Source: Pomacea canaliculata | Lineage: Eukaryota > Mollusca > Gastropoda > Architaenioglossa > Ampullariidae | Assembly (NCBI RefSeq): GCF_003073045.1 | Contig: NC_037602.1 | Span: 13,705,731-13,769,730, forward strand | Direction of reading: 5' to 3' | DNA: 64,000 nucleotides | Shown here: in pieces, positions 46,187 to 63,976 of the stretch | Position numbering within the stretch: position 1 is the first letter of the stretch | Layout of the letters: every line of letters starts with the position of its first letter | Notes under the pieces: generated by a model | What the model was told of the DNA's origin: nothing | The model's input: the letters and a program-made list of their open reading frames with translations, nothing else | Database searches by the model: none | Position numbers and translations under genes: made by a program

Positions 46187-47979
46187 GCGCGCTCAGAGAC
46201 ACAAAGGGGTAGCGGGGGAAAAGGAGGGAAGACCGTGGTTGACTTACAAACCAAGCCCCCTTCAAACTCCAAGCAGTGGATCCGACCACAGTGGGCGCGC
46301 AACCCAGGGTTATTCTATTGGAAAAGATAATCAACATTCATCCACATCTGAAGTTTTTACCCCCACACGAGTAAATAAATCTCGTTCACGCTCCCAGCCA
46401 CCCACAGGTACCGCTTGTTCTAAATGCCTAAGTGTATGGATTGTTGCTCCCAGCTTACAAAGCTGTTGGTCCAAATAAGCCAGCTCGTGCTATATGATGT
46501 TGATTATTCAGTTTGTTGCACAGTCTAAACACATAGAACACCACAATGCAACACTTTTTAAAGTGTAGGACAATAATAATAAAAACAAATGTAACATGTA
46601 TGAACACATCGCTCAGCAAAGGCCTATTACAAATATTTATTTATAAATATTTTGTTCTAATTTCACATTTGGCAATGTGACAGAAAATCTTTTAAGTTTT
46701 ATATGATATAAGGAGCAGTTATATTGTTTATATTTATCTTGCTAATCCATCATCTACACTATGCTACTGTTCCTAAAACTGTTAATAGTTACATTTTGGA
46801 TCAAACTGGATACAAACTGCAATGTTGTTTTCCATTATCAAAGTTTTTGATTACACAAGATGAAAATAGTACCTCAGCATGCCTACATCCATAACTGAAT
46901 ATTCTTCAGGAATTTATCTTTCCCAGGATAATCCTGGATTCTTACCTGCATCCAGAAATCTTGGTATAAAAAGTCTCGAGTTATCCAAGAGGCCTAGCTG
47001 AAACAGTTGTACAGATTGCATTATACTATTTATATGCAGGGATAAGAGTATGTAGGAAATATTTCCAGCTCTAGCTTTATACATCTTGTAGACGACAACA
47101 AAATTGAGCTCCATGTCTGCTGTGTGTATGGATACATTTAAGAAAATAAACGGATTGTTAAACATCCCGGCAGACTCCAACTTGGTTCCTTGTTGCGCGA
47201 AGCCTTGTGTTGATACATGTCTGAATTGATAAAGATATGGCCTAGTGAAATAAGAGTTTCTTATTGTGATTAAAGTATACTTATCAACACATTACTATTG
47301 TTGAGCTTTCCTTCTGAAAACCTTCTGTGACAAATGCATGTCATGGGAGTGCACTGATTGGTTTGTTTCAAGGGAGGACTGCTACCAAAGCTCATTATGT
47401 TACAAACAACGTTACTTTTGATATATTTATATTTTCTGTCATGAATAGCAAACATTCTATTTTCTTTTCTTTGGTATTTGACATTCACTGTTTACTATAA
47501 ACACACAGCATGTTTTATTTATCCTAACTATACAATCTTTCTATTATAGATTACCCTTCCCTTTCTGTGTAAGAAACTAAGCAGTTTTGCAGCCTTTCAA
47601 TTGCTCTCTCTATATGCTTGGAAAATAAAAATATGCATGATCGTGTACATTAAATACATCTCTGCAACATATCACTATCACTTCCTCCTCTGCTGTAGTC
47701 TCTTGTACGAGTAGCATCCCAACCTCAAGATACATATAAAATCAAATGTGTTTGATGTTTATGCTGGCCAGGTGCCTTCTCAACAACAATGTACACGCTA
47801 CCAGTTAAAGGGGGCATAATCAAGCAAGTTGGCAGCATTCAGACAAAGACATGTATCTCTGGACTGTTTCCAAAACAAAGTTTCGGCATTAACTTCTCGA
47901 AAGAGGCCAAAGCACAATTTCGCTTCTAGTTTATCAACATCAAGAAGAAAAGCAGATGAAGTAAACTCTCATGCTGGAG
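46187..47979 (+). CDS. Two candidate exons of an unidentified gene
   Basis: Exon 1 is 46187-46407 (acceptor TTGGTTATGCAG, donor CCACAG|GTACCG). Exon 2 is 47836-47979 (acceptor AGTTGGCAG, donor TGGAG|GTACAA). Both are open in a single frame, and exon 1 leaves in phase 1 as exon 2 requires. The product is basic and Ser/Arg/Thr-rich with no recognised domain (TPTRVNKSRSRSQPPT; ALTSRKRPKHNFASSLSTSR). Neither a start nor an end exon was found. It could be part of a real disordered protein or a chance pair. Confidence 0.35.
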
Positions 47980-49919
47980 GTACAAAAGCTCAAGCTCTAT
48001 GGTCTGTTGTGCTTTTGGTTTTTAATGGCTATAAGTTGTGGGAAGTTGACCTCGAGGACTTTCACCAAAGGTGAAAGAAATAAAAAGTAACAAATTTATA
48101 GCAAGTCTATTTCTATTGTCGACTTCAGAATTTTATCGCAGTTCCAGATATTAAACTGTTAAATAGTTTGTCAAGGTCTGACAACCTACATCATGAGAGG
48201 CTAAGAGTTGGTCTGGACAGCCAGCCAGCAACCCAGATATATGTCAGTGGTTTGGTTTGGACAAATCAGTTGCAGAGAGTGAACCAATAAATACCAATGC
48301 ATCACTACTTTCAGCCCATAACCAGTTGCAGACTAAACAAATGTCAAATTTGAAAGGCTTTTCTTCAGCCTAGCTATTTTATCTTAGCTGATATTAAAAT
48401 CTTTTTGACATTTCTATTTCATGGGATTTTGCGTCACAGCTATTATTCAAAAACCCATGAATGGCATGTCCTTTAATGGAGATACAATGAATGCTAGCCC
48501 CCATGTTGTTGCAGGTTTGGACAGCATGTGACATTTAGCATCATTATAATGATCCTAGTTTCAAGACAGCATGGTAATGAAACAACCAAAATTGTTGTGA
48601 ATTGTTGAGAAAGCAATGCAAGATAAAAATATATTCAAACAAAAAAGCCGAAGTTTTAGGTTGTAAAACATCCATCCCTATTACCTGGATGTTTCTTTCA
48701 TCAAAGAAAAAAAAAACCTGCTGAATTTCACTTACTGTGATCGAAGTATTCATCATAAATAAAGCACACATCATGGCTAAAAAAGCATTTTAGCCCAAAT
48801 AAAATGTTCTTCTGAGTAAAATGTTTAAGCCTTTAAGGCTTTCATTTATGATACCAGAAATGACAGCACAAAACTAGCCACAAAATGTTTGCAACATACT
48901 TGTCGACATCCTTTGTTCTTTTCTTTGAACCCATCTATCAACTTGAGTTATAAAAAGTATTGTGTTGCTATTGTGTGGATAGAACAGCTGTCATTCATTT
49001 CTCTGAACCTTGCTTTGGTACACCTTGCCTCATCATCCACTTGTTTCAAGGACCAAGGCCTTGTTTTAAGCCATTAACTACTTTAGATAAAACCAGTTTG
49101 CTGAATTCAACAAGGTGAAAATAATTTATTTGAAACAGAATGCAATAGTTTGCAGTTAAAAACAAAACCTTGAAGCCATACATTTTGAACGCATAGTTTA
49201 TTGGATTTTTTTTTGAAGGTTGTTGTCGACCCCTTTTTGAGATATTCCCCAGTTTGAATGATATATGAGCCTTGTAACTCATCACAGGCCATCTGCACTT
49301 AAAGCCCACAGAAACAGTAGATAAAAATACCACCATAAAGAAACCATTACAAGCTTAGATAAATTCCATCTGTACAACACAACAAATTTGAAACAAAATA
49401 TTTGTATATATATTATTTACAAATCAATAGAACAAAAACATCCTCGGGGAAGAGGAGAAAAGAAACTGATAACCACTGCTCACAGAATCTTTGTAAGTGA
49501 AGTCCTTTGGGAGGCTCAATTTCTTCCCTCACCCAATCCTTTAATCTGCAGATATTGCTGAGTAATTTACCCCACCCATTGACCAAGAGTGGCAGTTGCT
49601 CCTGCCAACAAGATTTCTTCTGATCAAACCTGATCACAGAAAAAGTACTACTATGGACCACCTTTTTCACTCATCCCTCCATGCATAACAATAGTTCTAC
49701 ATGCTCACCTATGGAAACTTTCAAAATGTTTGAGATAGCAACACCACCTATGTGCATCACATACACACACTGCCTGCAAACTAAATCACATCCACCCATC
49801 CACATAAACATGCACATATACACCCTTTTGTACCTTCAGTGCATGTATGTGCACACATATACAAGTGTTTGTGGGAGAAAACTTCTGGAACATAGTGCCT
49901 TGCTAGAAAGCAGGAAGTT
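47980..49919. other. Intergenic DNA and probable GOLPH3 3'UTR
   Basis: AT-rich, with no supported exon. The right part (from about 49100 to 49919) probably holds the minus-strand 3'UTR of GOLPH3. Confidence 0.45.
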
Positions 49920-54990
<5,071 letters not shown>

Positions 54991-55524
54991 TTCTCAGTTG
55001 CCTATTTGTAATGAATGTCAAGCAATCAGCTCTTCTTAGCGTTTTCCACAAAATGGCGGATGCTTGTTTAGACGTCAATGTTTTTCGAGAAATAGCGAGA
55101 TCTTCTTAAAGGAAGAATTTACTTTAAAGTACTTTAGTAGAAGAGTTAAATTTGAAGCAAAACATATTCTTTGATTGTACTTCTAAAAAAATAAACAATG
55201 TACCACGGAAAAGGAGGGTGGGTGGGGGAAAACTAGCTACTATCCGCTTCAGTGTTTCTTTCAAGATCACAAAGTCATTTAATATTTTCACACAAATCTT
55301 ACTAAGACAATTTAACTGAAAAAAATTAGCTTTTATTAACACTAAAATTAGCGATAATTCAAATTATTTGACTTCAAATTTGAAAGATCTCGGTAACAGC
55401 ATTCAAGCGCGAGACTAGACTGTTTCCAAGGAAACAACTCCCTGCAGACCAACGCAAGAACTGTAGTATTGGGGTTGATCGCTGTAGCCAGTCTGTCTGA
55501 ACATTTAATAAATCAGCTATAATC
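54991..55524. promoter_or_regulatory. Bidirectional promoter region between GOLPH3 and CFAP161
   Basis: 534 bases separate the two start codons, which point away from each other. No TATA box is evident. The region between about 55000 and 55080 and near 55400-55460 is less AT-rich. Shared regulatory DNA is inferred from spacing only. Confidence 0.55.
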
Positions 55525-58500
55525 ATGGCTGTTCGGACCTTATAATCCGTCAGTTCGTGTAGGAAACTGGAGCGAAGACATTCAGTTAGAGGAGGTATTT
55601 TTAGAGCTCACAGATTGTCAGGTGTAATTGTGTTAATCGCGATGTGTGTGTGCATATCAACTTCAGCAGCGGAGCAGTTAATCTTTTTCAAAAAAAATTG
55701 TTAAATGAACGATGTAACAATGACACCAGCATAGGAACTGATTAGTTCAGAGGATAAACATAAAGTAATTTGTGTAGATCTAGGCCATGTGGCAAAATGT
55801 AATTATTCATTAGATAGACTTATATTGCAATTTAGATTATTTCAACAGCGGCATGAGCTAAAAATAATATAAGGCTAGCATTGTGCTGAATGCAAAATAT
55901 TAATAAATTTCTTTTACAGGACACCTTAAAGAACTTCTTATACAAGAGAGAAAGAGGGGAACTTTTGATTCAAAAAACATATAACCTATTCAGCACCATG
56001 TTAAAAAAGGTGATTTAACTGTTTTTTGAATGTTGAAAAGGCTGCAAGTTTGGTTCATAATTTTAAAATTAAGTGCACTGGGATATTATATTACATCTGA
56101 AAAAATATGCAAATGTTTATTATTTTTTTAATGATGTAAATTCGTTATTTACAGGAAGATATATATATATAGAATAGTGCTAACATAAAATAACTATCTT
56201 AATCAGAGATGGGGTTTTGTGTTTGCCATTGTAATAGTTAAGACATTTGTTTTTGGCCCACCAAATTATTCCCAGTTAATGTGTTTCTTTGCTTCAGGTT
56301 GAGCTCTCAGTCACTCAAGATTTTGCTGTCCACTTTGGTGACCAAGTAATGCTGCAATGTGCTGGTGACAAGGACCGCACTCAGTATTTTATCAACCAGA
56401 TTCCACGAAATGACTGTGTTGTTGCACTCAATGTTTCAGATCCTAATGTACTTTTCCAAGTACAAATCACTGGAAAAGCTTCTGTCACAGGCAGCCAGAC
56501 TATTGAACCTAATCAACGGACAGTTTTCAGCATTGAAAGGTGACTTTTTATGTCTATCCCAAATACTGTATTACTATTTATTATAGTTTTACATTTTATA
56601 TTTTTTATGCAGTGAAGTTTTTATTGCTTTGCACATCCTGAAGAAGAACATGACGTTTAACAAGTTCAGTGTGAACTTTGTGTAGTTCAGAAACTATGAA
56701 CTCTCACCATCCACTAAAAATTTGAAACTATAGCAAATATTGGGATTCAGAGGGACTGTTGTTGGTAGCTTTGATGTAAAAAAGTGGATACAAACTATAA
56801 TTATATAAGACAGAGCTTTTTTATCTTACATTTGAAAATGTATATAGAAAAAGATGTCTTCTTGAGAATGGGTGCTTTATATTCTGGCCTGTTGTAGACA
56901 GCACTGTGTAACACATACAATGTTTCATTTCTACGGTTATATAGGGGTGGGCCAATCACACAGGAAATCATAATAATACAGAGAATACTTTTCCAGATAG
57001 TAAGAAGATGTTTTATTAGTTCTCCCTTAGAATAGTAGAGGAGGATCTACAGGAAGCAAATCTACAGGAACATGGTAATCTTAATCGGAGGCAGATAAAA
57101 ATGCACAGATTAAAAATACGCACACTCGGCAACTACATATCTGTTTGAACAGCAAAAAATGCCAAGAAAGTGCTTCCTTATCCTCCAGCTCTTGACTACT
57201 TATATACCCTGCCCCATTGAATCTTCCAGAACCTCTTGCCCACTTCTGTGTTGTCACATTGCTGCATCTTCTCACCGTGGTAGGCCTAACTAAAGGAGCT
57301 TACCAGCCGGTCAAATCCAAAGCCCAGAAACCCACCACAATGTGTCTGTGCACATGTGTGTCTGTGCATATATATATATCCTCTGCCTGACATAGAAACC
57401 CAAAATAACCAGGTTATATAGAAAGTCAAGCAAACTATGGAAAGGGCATTAGACCAAATGGAAGGACAGGACATTAAAGTTTGTTCCAATAAAAAGGAGC
57501 TAACCAGGTCGTCCAGTATTTTGTTCTGACTTACAGATATAAAAAAAAATACAAAAGCGATCAAAGCATAAAAATTCCAGTCAGCCCTTGTAATAAACAA
57601 AGTTTTAATTACAGCTATATAGGAACCTTGTTGGTAATCAAATCTTCCACAGATGATCAACATCAAGAATTCAATTTAGGCATTTTAAAAGTATCTTTCA
57701 CATAACACCTATAACTTTAAAGAGTTAATATAGTAGTATGGAGCATTGCACATACACACGCACAGAGGAATAGGTACAGGCTTGGCGGTGGGAGGTAATT
57801 AATGGCCGGGTGACAACTTCGTGGCCGAAGGAGAATGGGAGGGGGTTAACTAGTGACAGGATGGAGGTGCGGGATGTTTTGGAGAGAAGTCAGGTGGTAA
57901 GGTAAGGCAAAGAGGGCAGGAGGGGAGAATGTGAGGGGACAGCACAGAGGTGAGAACTACGGGTCATCAAGAACACGAGTTTGTGATGTGGATGTTTTGC
58001 CTTAGCCAGAACTATTGACTTAAAGGACTTGGAACCCGTGAGAGTATTGTGTTTGTTCTTGTAGTGAGATTGGGAAAGCAACCCACATCTACCTTGTTAC
58101 ATTAATTGTATAATTATAAACAAAAATTATAATCTTCTGTATAGACATGGCAAGTGAACAAATTAAGTTCAAACAGACACTAACCCTGAACCCTCCTGCT
58201 CTCCTTTAGTCCCTGAATTGTCACCCAGCCAGTAACTACCCCCCACCACCAAGCCTGTACCTATTCCTCTGTGCCATGTTCCATACTACTATATGGCCAG
58301 GAAAGGGATAATGTCTCCATACAGGGTGTGGGAGGGTAGATGGGTACCATTCTCACAAAAAGGTGGTATCACCTCTTTCCCCAAATGAACTAAAAATGTT
58401 AGGGGACAACCTTTAATTTTTTTTTAAACTTTGACCTTATATGACATCAAGACTGAGCTCAAAAATTTTGCAAAACTTTTTACACCTAGAAGTTATTTAA

Positions 58501-60626
58501 CAGTTAATAGTACTTACTTTGCAGCCCTATGCTCCACAGGGGTGATTTGGAACAAGAAGCATATAGCAATTGCTTTAATCTAATTATTTTTTGTCAAAAT
58601 AATTTATGTAATTTTCTTTTCTTTTAGGACTAAAATGCTTTTTAGAAAGTAAAACCTTTTTTTTTCCATAGTGTTGGTGGGGGTCAGCTTGGTGCCAAAC
58701 TGCGGTATGGACAACCATTTTATCTTCGAACTGTGGGCGAACATTCAGGAAATGTGAGCCATATAAGATCATTCTTAATGTGGTCAAAAACACATTTATT
58801 GTAAAACTACAGCAGAATAATGATCAAAAATGTATGTGTGTATGATAAAATAAATAACGTATAGACATCTTTACTGTTTCCTAACAGCCAAAGAAAATGT
58901 TTTTCCATTAAATTTTTACAATTTTTCAAGAATTTTTTTATATTTAATTTTAGGCATGCATATCATATCTAAGGGTTGCATTTTCAATTCTTAAAATGAA
59001 ATATTTGTAACTGCTCTAAGTTTATTTATAAAAGACTAAATATTTGTATCTCATCTATGCATTTCTACTTTTCTTTTTACAGTTATACCTGTTTTCAGAC
59101 AAACTCAGCTTCAAAACTGAAAATAAATCTCGCCACCAGGAGCTATTACTTGTTCCAGAACCCAGTTTTCTGACACAGTGGATGTGCCTTTACCGCAACC
59201 CTTTACTTCGACTGGAATATGAGCATGAACCAGTGATGGTAATCATATGTGGTTAAAGGGCTAAAGCACTGTTATTCGGGGAACCTGCACATGTAGTCAT
59301 ATATTTTGGGGAAATGTAAACGTAGTTTAATCTTAACTGAAGTAAGAATTGCAGTTATCCTTTTTACATATCATCACTTGCAAGTCTCTAAATTAAATGT
59401 GCATGGCTGTAAAAGTACACAACTGAGTTGATGTATAAGAACACAGGCTGATACCAGAGGTTTTAGTAAGACTTAGTGGAAGGATTTTAAGATGTACAAA
59501 AAAATCTTGATGTCAATAGTTTGCATCCTTCCTTAAGTCAATGTTTGTCGTTTACTAGTTTCCAGTTTAATAAGCACCACCTTGTTTACATAATTTACAT
59601 GAACTTACAGGGGGATATAAGTTTTTACTATTATTCTTGAATGTTTGCTTTCAGGCCAATGACGAGCTGATTATAGTGCACTGTAAGACAAATCAGGCCC
59701 TTGCTGTAGAAGGGAAATATCTTTCAAGGTGTGATGCAGCCTGTACTATTTTCCTTGATAATTACAATATAATATTGACTGTATTTTGAATTTTCCATAG
59801 CATAAAAATGGACAAACCTTCCCCCCTCAACACATAGTAGTTGTTTATTTTTATGAAATAAGCTTAGGAATCAAATACCAAAGTTGTCTAAAGTTAAGCA
59901 TATAGATGCTGGATTTTAAGTAATGACAGCCTTATGGTTTTCTAGTGAAACTACTTCTCTAATGTTTTAAGTACATAGAAAAGTGCAACATATGACTGAC
60001 TCTAAAGATAAATGTGTGTGGTCTGATCTGCATCTGTTTGCTATTGTGTCTCCTTTATTGTTGACTGTCAGTTTCTTTGTACCCTTTCATGTATAACAGT
60101 GGTGCCAAACCTTTTCTTGCGTGAGGACCACACTGGACATTATATAAAATCTCGTGGGCCAGAACATGGCGGTTTTGCCAGAATTATGATGTTGTATCTG
60201 GTTAAAATAAGTGGCTTGGATAAGGACCCTTTGTGGGCTGTAGATTGGGCAACCCTGATGGATGAAGCATTAAGCTCACCAATATGCAGTGAAATGCACT
60301 CTAAAAATTCAATTATCTTATATATATTACTATTATTATAAAATACACTACTTGTTTGAAAGCCAATGACCGACAAGCGACAAGAATTATGGGATTGTAA
60401 AGTAGAATGCAATTATTGGCAAAAGTTTTTCGAAATGTTTTTTTTCTTTCTTTCTTTGATTTGCAGGACCCCTTTTGGAAGGGAATATGAACTCGCAGTT
60501 TGGACATATCTAAACTCTCATAAAGCAGAGGAACCACAGAATCACTGGATGATAGTCATGTCTGTGCCTGGCAGCACTGTGCGTCCAGTTCCAGATCAAG
60601 GAAAGCTGCATGAGACAGTTTCATGA
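55525..60626 (+). CDS. CFAP161: Cilia- and flagella-associated protein 161
   Basis: Seven exons: 55525-55594, 55920-56009, 56298-56539, 58672-58753, 59083-59238, 59655-59728 and 60467-60626, with consistent phases (0,0,2,0,0,2). The product is about 290 residues, against about 301 in human. Matches include VRVGNWSEDIQLEE, FLYKRERGELLIQK, ELSVTQDFAVHFGDQVML, LRYGQPFYL, PLLRLEYE, HCKTNQALAVE, FGREYEL and YLNSHKAEEPQNHWM. In other species CFAP161 is a microtubule inner protein of motile cilia. Exon 1 has one extra base: the only good ATG (55525) reads MAVRTL and stops, while the conserved frame starts two codons later (FGPYNPSVRVG). Removing one base within GCTGTTC gives MAFGPYN; this is probably a sequencing error. 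Confidence 0.93.
56540..58671 (+). other. CFAP161 intron 3
   Basis: About 2.1 kb of AT-rich DNA without exons, containing the MITE at 57731-58291 and a short TA/CA-rich run near 57340-57380. Confidence 0.7.
57731..58291. mobile_element. MITE, 561 bp, long inverted repeats, TA target site
   Basis: The left end TAGTAGTATGG (57731) and right end CCATACTACTA (to 58291) are perfect inverses. The inverted repeats extend imperfectly for about 75-85 bases, including CAGAGGAATAGGTACAGGCT on the left and its complement on the right. The element is flanked by TA on both sides. It has no coding capacity. The TA target suggests a Tc1/mariner-type transposase, by inference. Confidence 0.8.
59729..60466 (+). 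other. CFAP161 intron 6
   Basis: No exon; holds a short hAT-like element at 60097-60257. Confidence 0.7.
60097..60257. mobile_element. Short non-autonomous hAT-like element
   Basis: The left end is CAGTGGTGCCAAACC; the right end, reversed, is CAGGGTTGCCCAATC. Flanking octamers ATGTATAA (60089-60096) and ATGGATGA (60258-60265) match at 6 of 8. The internal GCGTGAGGACCACAC resembles the interior of hAT-derived repeats. The duplication has decayed, so it is older than the element at 41570. Confidence 0.55.
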
Positions 60627-61748
60627 ATTTCATGCACATGGGTGATGCACTCAAGGCAGGAAAAAATAAGAAAATATAATGTCAGTTTTAAAGTGCAACT
60701 CTGTTGTGAAACTAATTAGTCACTCTGTTGCATTTCATACACTACTTAAAAGTCTGCAATATACATGATGCCACCCCTACTACAATCCCTATGTGAGATT
60801 TCATGGAAAAAAATAATAAGAACAAAAATGTTGCATTACTGTAGAGAACAGCACATGTTAGTGTATTTGAATGCATGTATGTAACAGAAAAGAAACAGAT
60901 GACATTTAAAAATATTTTGAGTATACAACATGTAAGAATGCATTAGGGTGTATGCTATATTATAGCAGTTTATCTGCACATCCAAATAATGGAAAGCTGA
61001 CATTTTTTTTCTGAGCACTTATAGAAACACCAATATTACTTTTTCAACAATTTATTCAATGTATTTATCAATAATACAGCGTTCAGTTAAAAAAATATCT
61101 TTAATAAATCATTTTACTTCTCTTGATACTTTACATTTTGTGGTAGCCGGCAAATGTTTTATTGTTGCCAACATCATGTTTGTATGAAACATGCTGCAAT
61201 AGATTTTTCTTACATTTGTTAAGATACTACCTTAACACTATTGATGAAGGATTGGCGTGAATTGATGGCCTCGCTGTCCCCCCATCCACACACAGAACAT
61301 GTACATTCCAGAAGCATATATACATATTGCATGAGGTCCAAATTTGAAAGACACCTAGAAAACTGTACACAACTCAACTCACACTTTCATACATTTATGC
61401 AGAGGGTTTGAATTATGCTTGTACTGTATGTACTAAATAAACACTACCCTTTGGTGTCTCATTGTGTGTGTCAGTATGTGACCAAAGCTGATGCCTAACC
61501 CAAACATTAAAGCACTAAACTATCAGTGACAAAGTGATGTGTGTATTTGTCTACTGATAAAACAAAAACTGCAAGAATCCTTTATGCTCATTCTATTAAT
61601 CTTAATTTTTACATGTGTGTTTGTGGATTTCTTTACCTATCACATCACATGCTTATTTTTGAAAGTAGACAGGGCAATCAACATTGTGCTGACAGCCATT
61701 TATAAACATGTCAACAGTTCACACCCAGCATTTCCTGTTAAGGAAATT
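60627..61748. other. Convergent 3'UTRs of CFAP161 and the SRCR gene
   Basis: AT-rich DNA between two stop codons that face each other. On the plus strand AATAAA lies near 61436. On the minus strand AATAAA candidates lie near 61048. The transcripts may overlap. Confidence 0.5.
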
Positions 61749-63976
61749 TTAATATACTCCATTTTTGTCCATTCGCTTACTGCTAGCAGCTTGCTCTACC
61801 ACATTAAAGAGGGGGTTTGCATAGCCATCGTTCCCATTTCTTTGAGTTTGTCCATTGCTTTGGTTGGTGTAATGGGCATTACCATCACTACCAAGGGTGA
61901 TCTCAGATGCTCCAGTCATGTACTTGCTTGTGCCGGACAGAGTAAAGGGATTAACTTCAACACCTCCCATGTCATACAGCTGGTTTTGCATTGCTATGCT
62001 GCCATCAGGGTGCTGTTCCATAATGTTGTCATCAAAGCGCTGATGGGGTATAGCTTTTCGGCGCTGGTGGAACTTGTACATAACCACAACAGAAACAGAT
62101 GCCACCAACAGGATCACAATGATTGGAACAGCAATGGCAGCAGCATTGGTTTTGACCGTGCTGTGAGCTTGGGCTTCTGTAATCCCGCCTTCTACTGGTG
62201 TATTGCTTGAATGGGTTGAAGAAGTGTAATCTGAAATGGTTTGTGTGGTAGGGGTGACTGATACTGAAGATGTGACAGCTTTAGCTTTGGTTGTGGGTGG
62301 TGTTGTGCTGCTTTTAACAGTGGTTGTGGGTTTTGTGCTAGTGGTTGGCTGCCTTGTGGTGGGTTTTGTAGAAGTGGTATACACTTGTGTAGTGGTGGTG
62401 GTTTGGGCCTGTTTAGTAGTTGTAGTAGTGGACATAGTAGTTTTGGTAGTTGGTTTAGAAGTGGTAGTGGTTGGAGTAGTGGTGGTTGTGGAAGATGCAT
62501 TTGTTGAAGTGATGGTTGTACGGGATGTTGAACTAGTAGTGAAAGTGGTGGTTGGTTTTGTAGTGGAGGTACTCATGTAATCTGAAATGAGATAATGAAA
62601 AGTTAAATCAGCATCTGGTTAATATCAGATTAAGCTGATGTATATTTGTGTATGTATGCATGTGTGAAGCCATATATCTACGAAATTGCAAGCATAAAAA
62701 TAGCGATATTAGATGTTCTCTCATAACAATACTTCTAAATCTGGGTTTTTCTAAACAATTTCAATTAAAATTAAACCGACAAGATGCTTCCCTTAAAATC
62801 AGAGTCAAAATAAGCATTTGAGGAGCAGCTGATAGTTTGTCGTTTTTTTTAAACTCTAAAGAAGAGCACAGCCCATAGCCTAAGCAAGAACAAATATTTA
62901 GCAACTAGCTTCTATCGAAAGAAAAGCACCATAACCTTTATCTGTTCATTTTACTACAATGCTCAAGTCCTCCGTTAACACACAGCTCTATTTCGTAAAC
63001 AAACAATTTAAAATTCTGACAGTTTTTTGTAGCAATGCCCAAGCTGGTTATATTACAGCTTACGTAAATAAAAATAAATCACTCAGAAACTAATATTCTT
63101 ACCAACGCTAGAGTTGACTGTAGAGCAGACTGCAGATGCATAACCGAAGTCATGAAAGCACTGTGGAGTTGCTAATATGTTCTTGCATGTATCAAATTCT
63201 TCCCGATGTCCACACTTGGATTCTATAGTTGTTAAGGGAAATGTTCCAAAGAAATTACAGCAGGCAGATCTTCCATGGGAGTAGCCAAGAGATAAGCAAA
63301 GAGTAGATGCTGCTTCATCATCAAAGCCGTGTGAACACTTTAATGAGTAGGCGTCACCTTTCCATACTTGCACAGCCCCAAAGGTTATGTTGCTTAGGGT
63401 CACTGTATGACAGAAGTAGACATTTTGTTGAAAAATTAAAATGGGAACTCTAGCCCACCAGCCCAAAACTATCTGTAGGACTCTTTCAAAATTGCGGAAC
63501 CATCTTAACACTCAGCTTTGCACCTTAACTTTTATTTGTGCAAAAGTTTTTGTTTGTTTGTAACTTTACTTATACATGTATATGAAATTGATTCTTGCCT
63601 AATGGATTGGTCTATTCCTGAAATAATTTTTAGTAGCCAGTTGTTGGTCAGGAACAAATTATTTCACCTTTGGGAACACAGTGCACTCTGGCATAGTCGC
63701 TGATGTACTTATAGCTCCCCCAACCATCGTTGGGACAGGCCAGCAGTGATCTATGGTGTGGTCCACACTGCACATTGCCCAGGTATATGGGGCTTGAGCT
63801 GACATTATAGGTAGCATTGCTGATGTCACCACCTGTAAAGCCAAGCTCTCTGCACAATACATCAGCATCATCTTTTGACCAGGAGGTGGTATGTAATGCA
63901 TGCCATTCACCATCATAGCCGACCATCACTTGACCTTCAAATAAGGATCCCCCTGCCAACCGGAACTCAATGCCAT
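61749..63976 (-). CDS. SRCR-domain membrane receptor with mucin-like stalk (3' part; 5' end outside window)
   Basis: Exons in transcript order: 63668-63976, 63103-63402 and 61749-62581, all joined in phase 1. The first encodes a scavenger receptor cysteine-rich domain (FRLAGGSLFEGQVMVGYDGE; DADVLCRELGFTGG; LLACPNDGWG). The second encodes another, more diverged, SRCR-like domain (SNITFGAVQVW; ASTLCLSLGY; DFGYASAVC). The third gives a Thr-rich stalk of about 140 residues, likely O-glycosylated, one membrane span (AAAIAVPIIVILLVASVSVV), a basic stop-transfer YKFHQRRK and a ~90-residue cytoplasmic tail. The tail has NPF (VNPFTL) and NPLF (GYANPLF), possible adaptor motifs. It is probably a cell-surface recognition or scavenger receptor. 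All three exons are open without breaks. Confidence 0.88.
62582..63102 (-). other. Intron of the SRCR gene
   Basis: 521 bases of AT-rich DNA with standard GT-AG ends (GTTG|GTAAGA; TCATTTCAG). Nothing else is seen. Confidence 0.8.

Noticed and set aside
62236-62580. Val-rich open frame opposite the Thr-rich stalk
   Set aside because: It is the reverse-strand shadow of the ACC/ACT-rich stalk exon of the SRCR gene.
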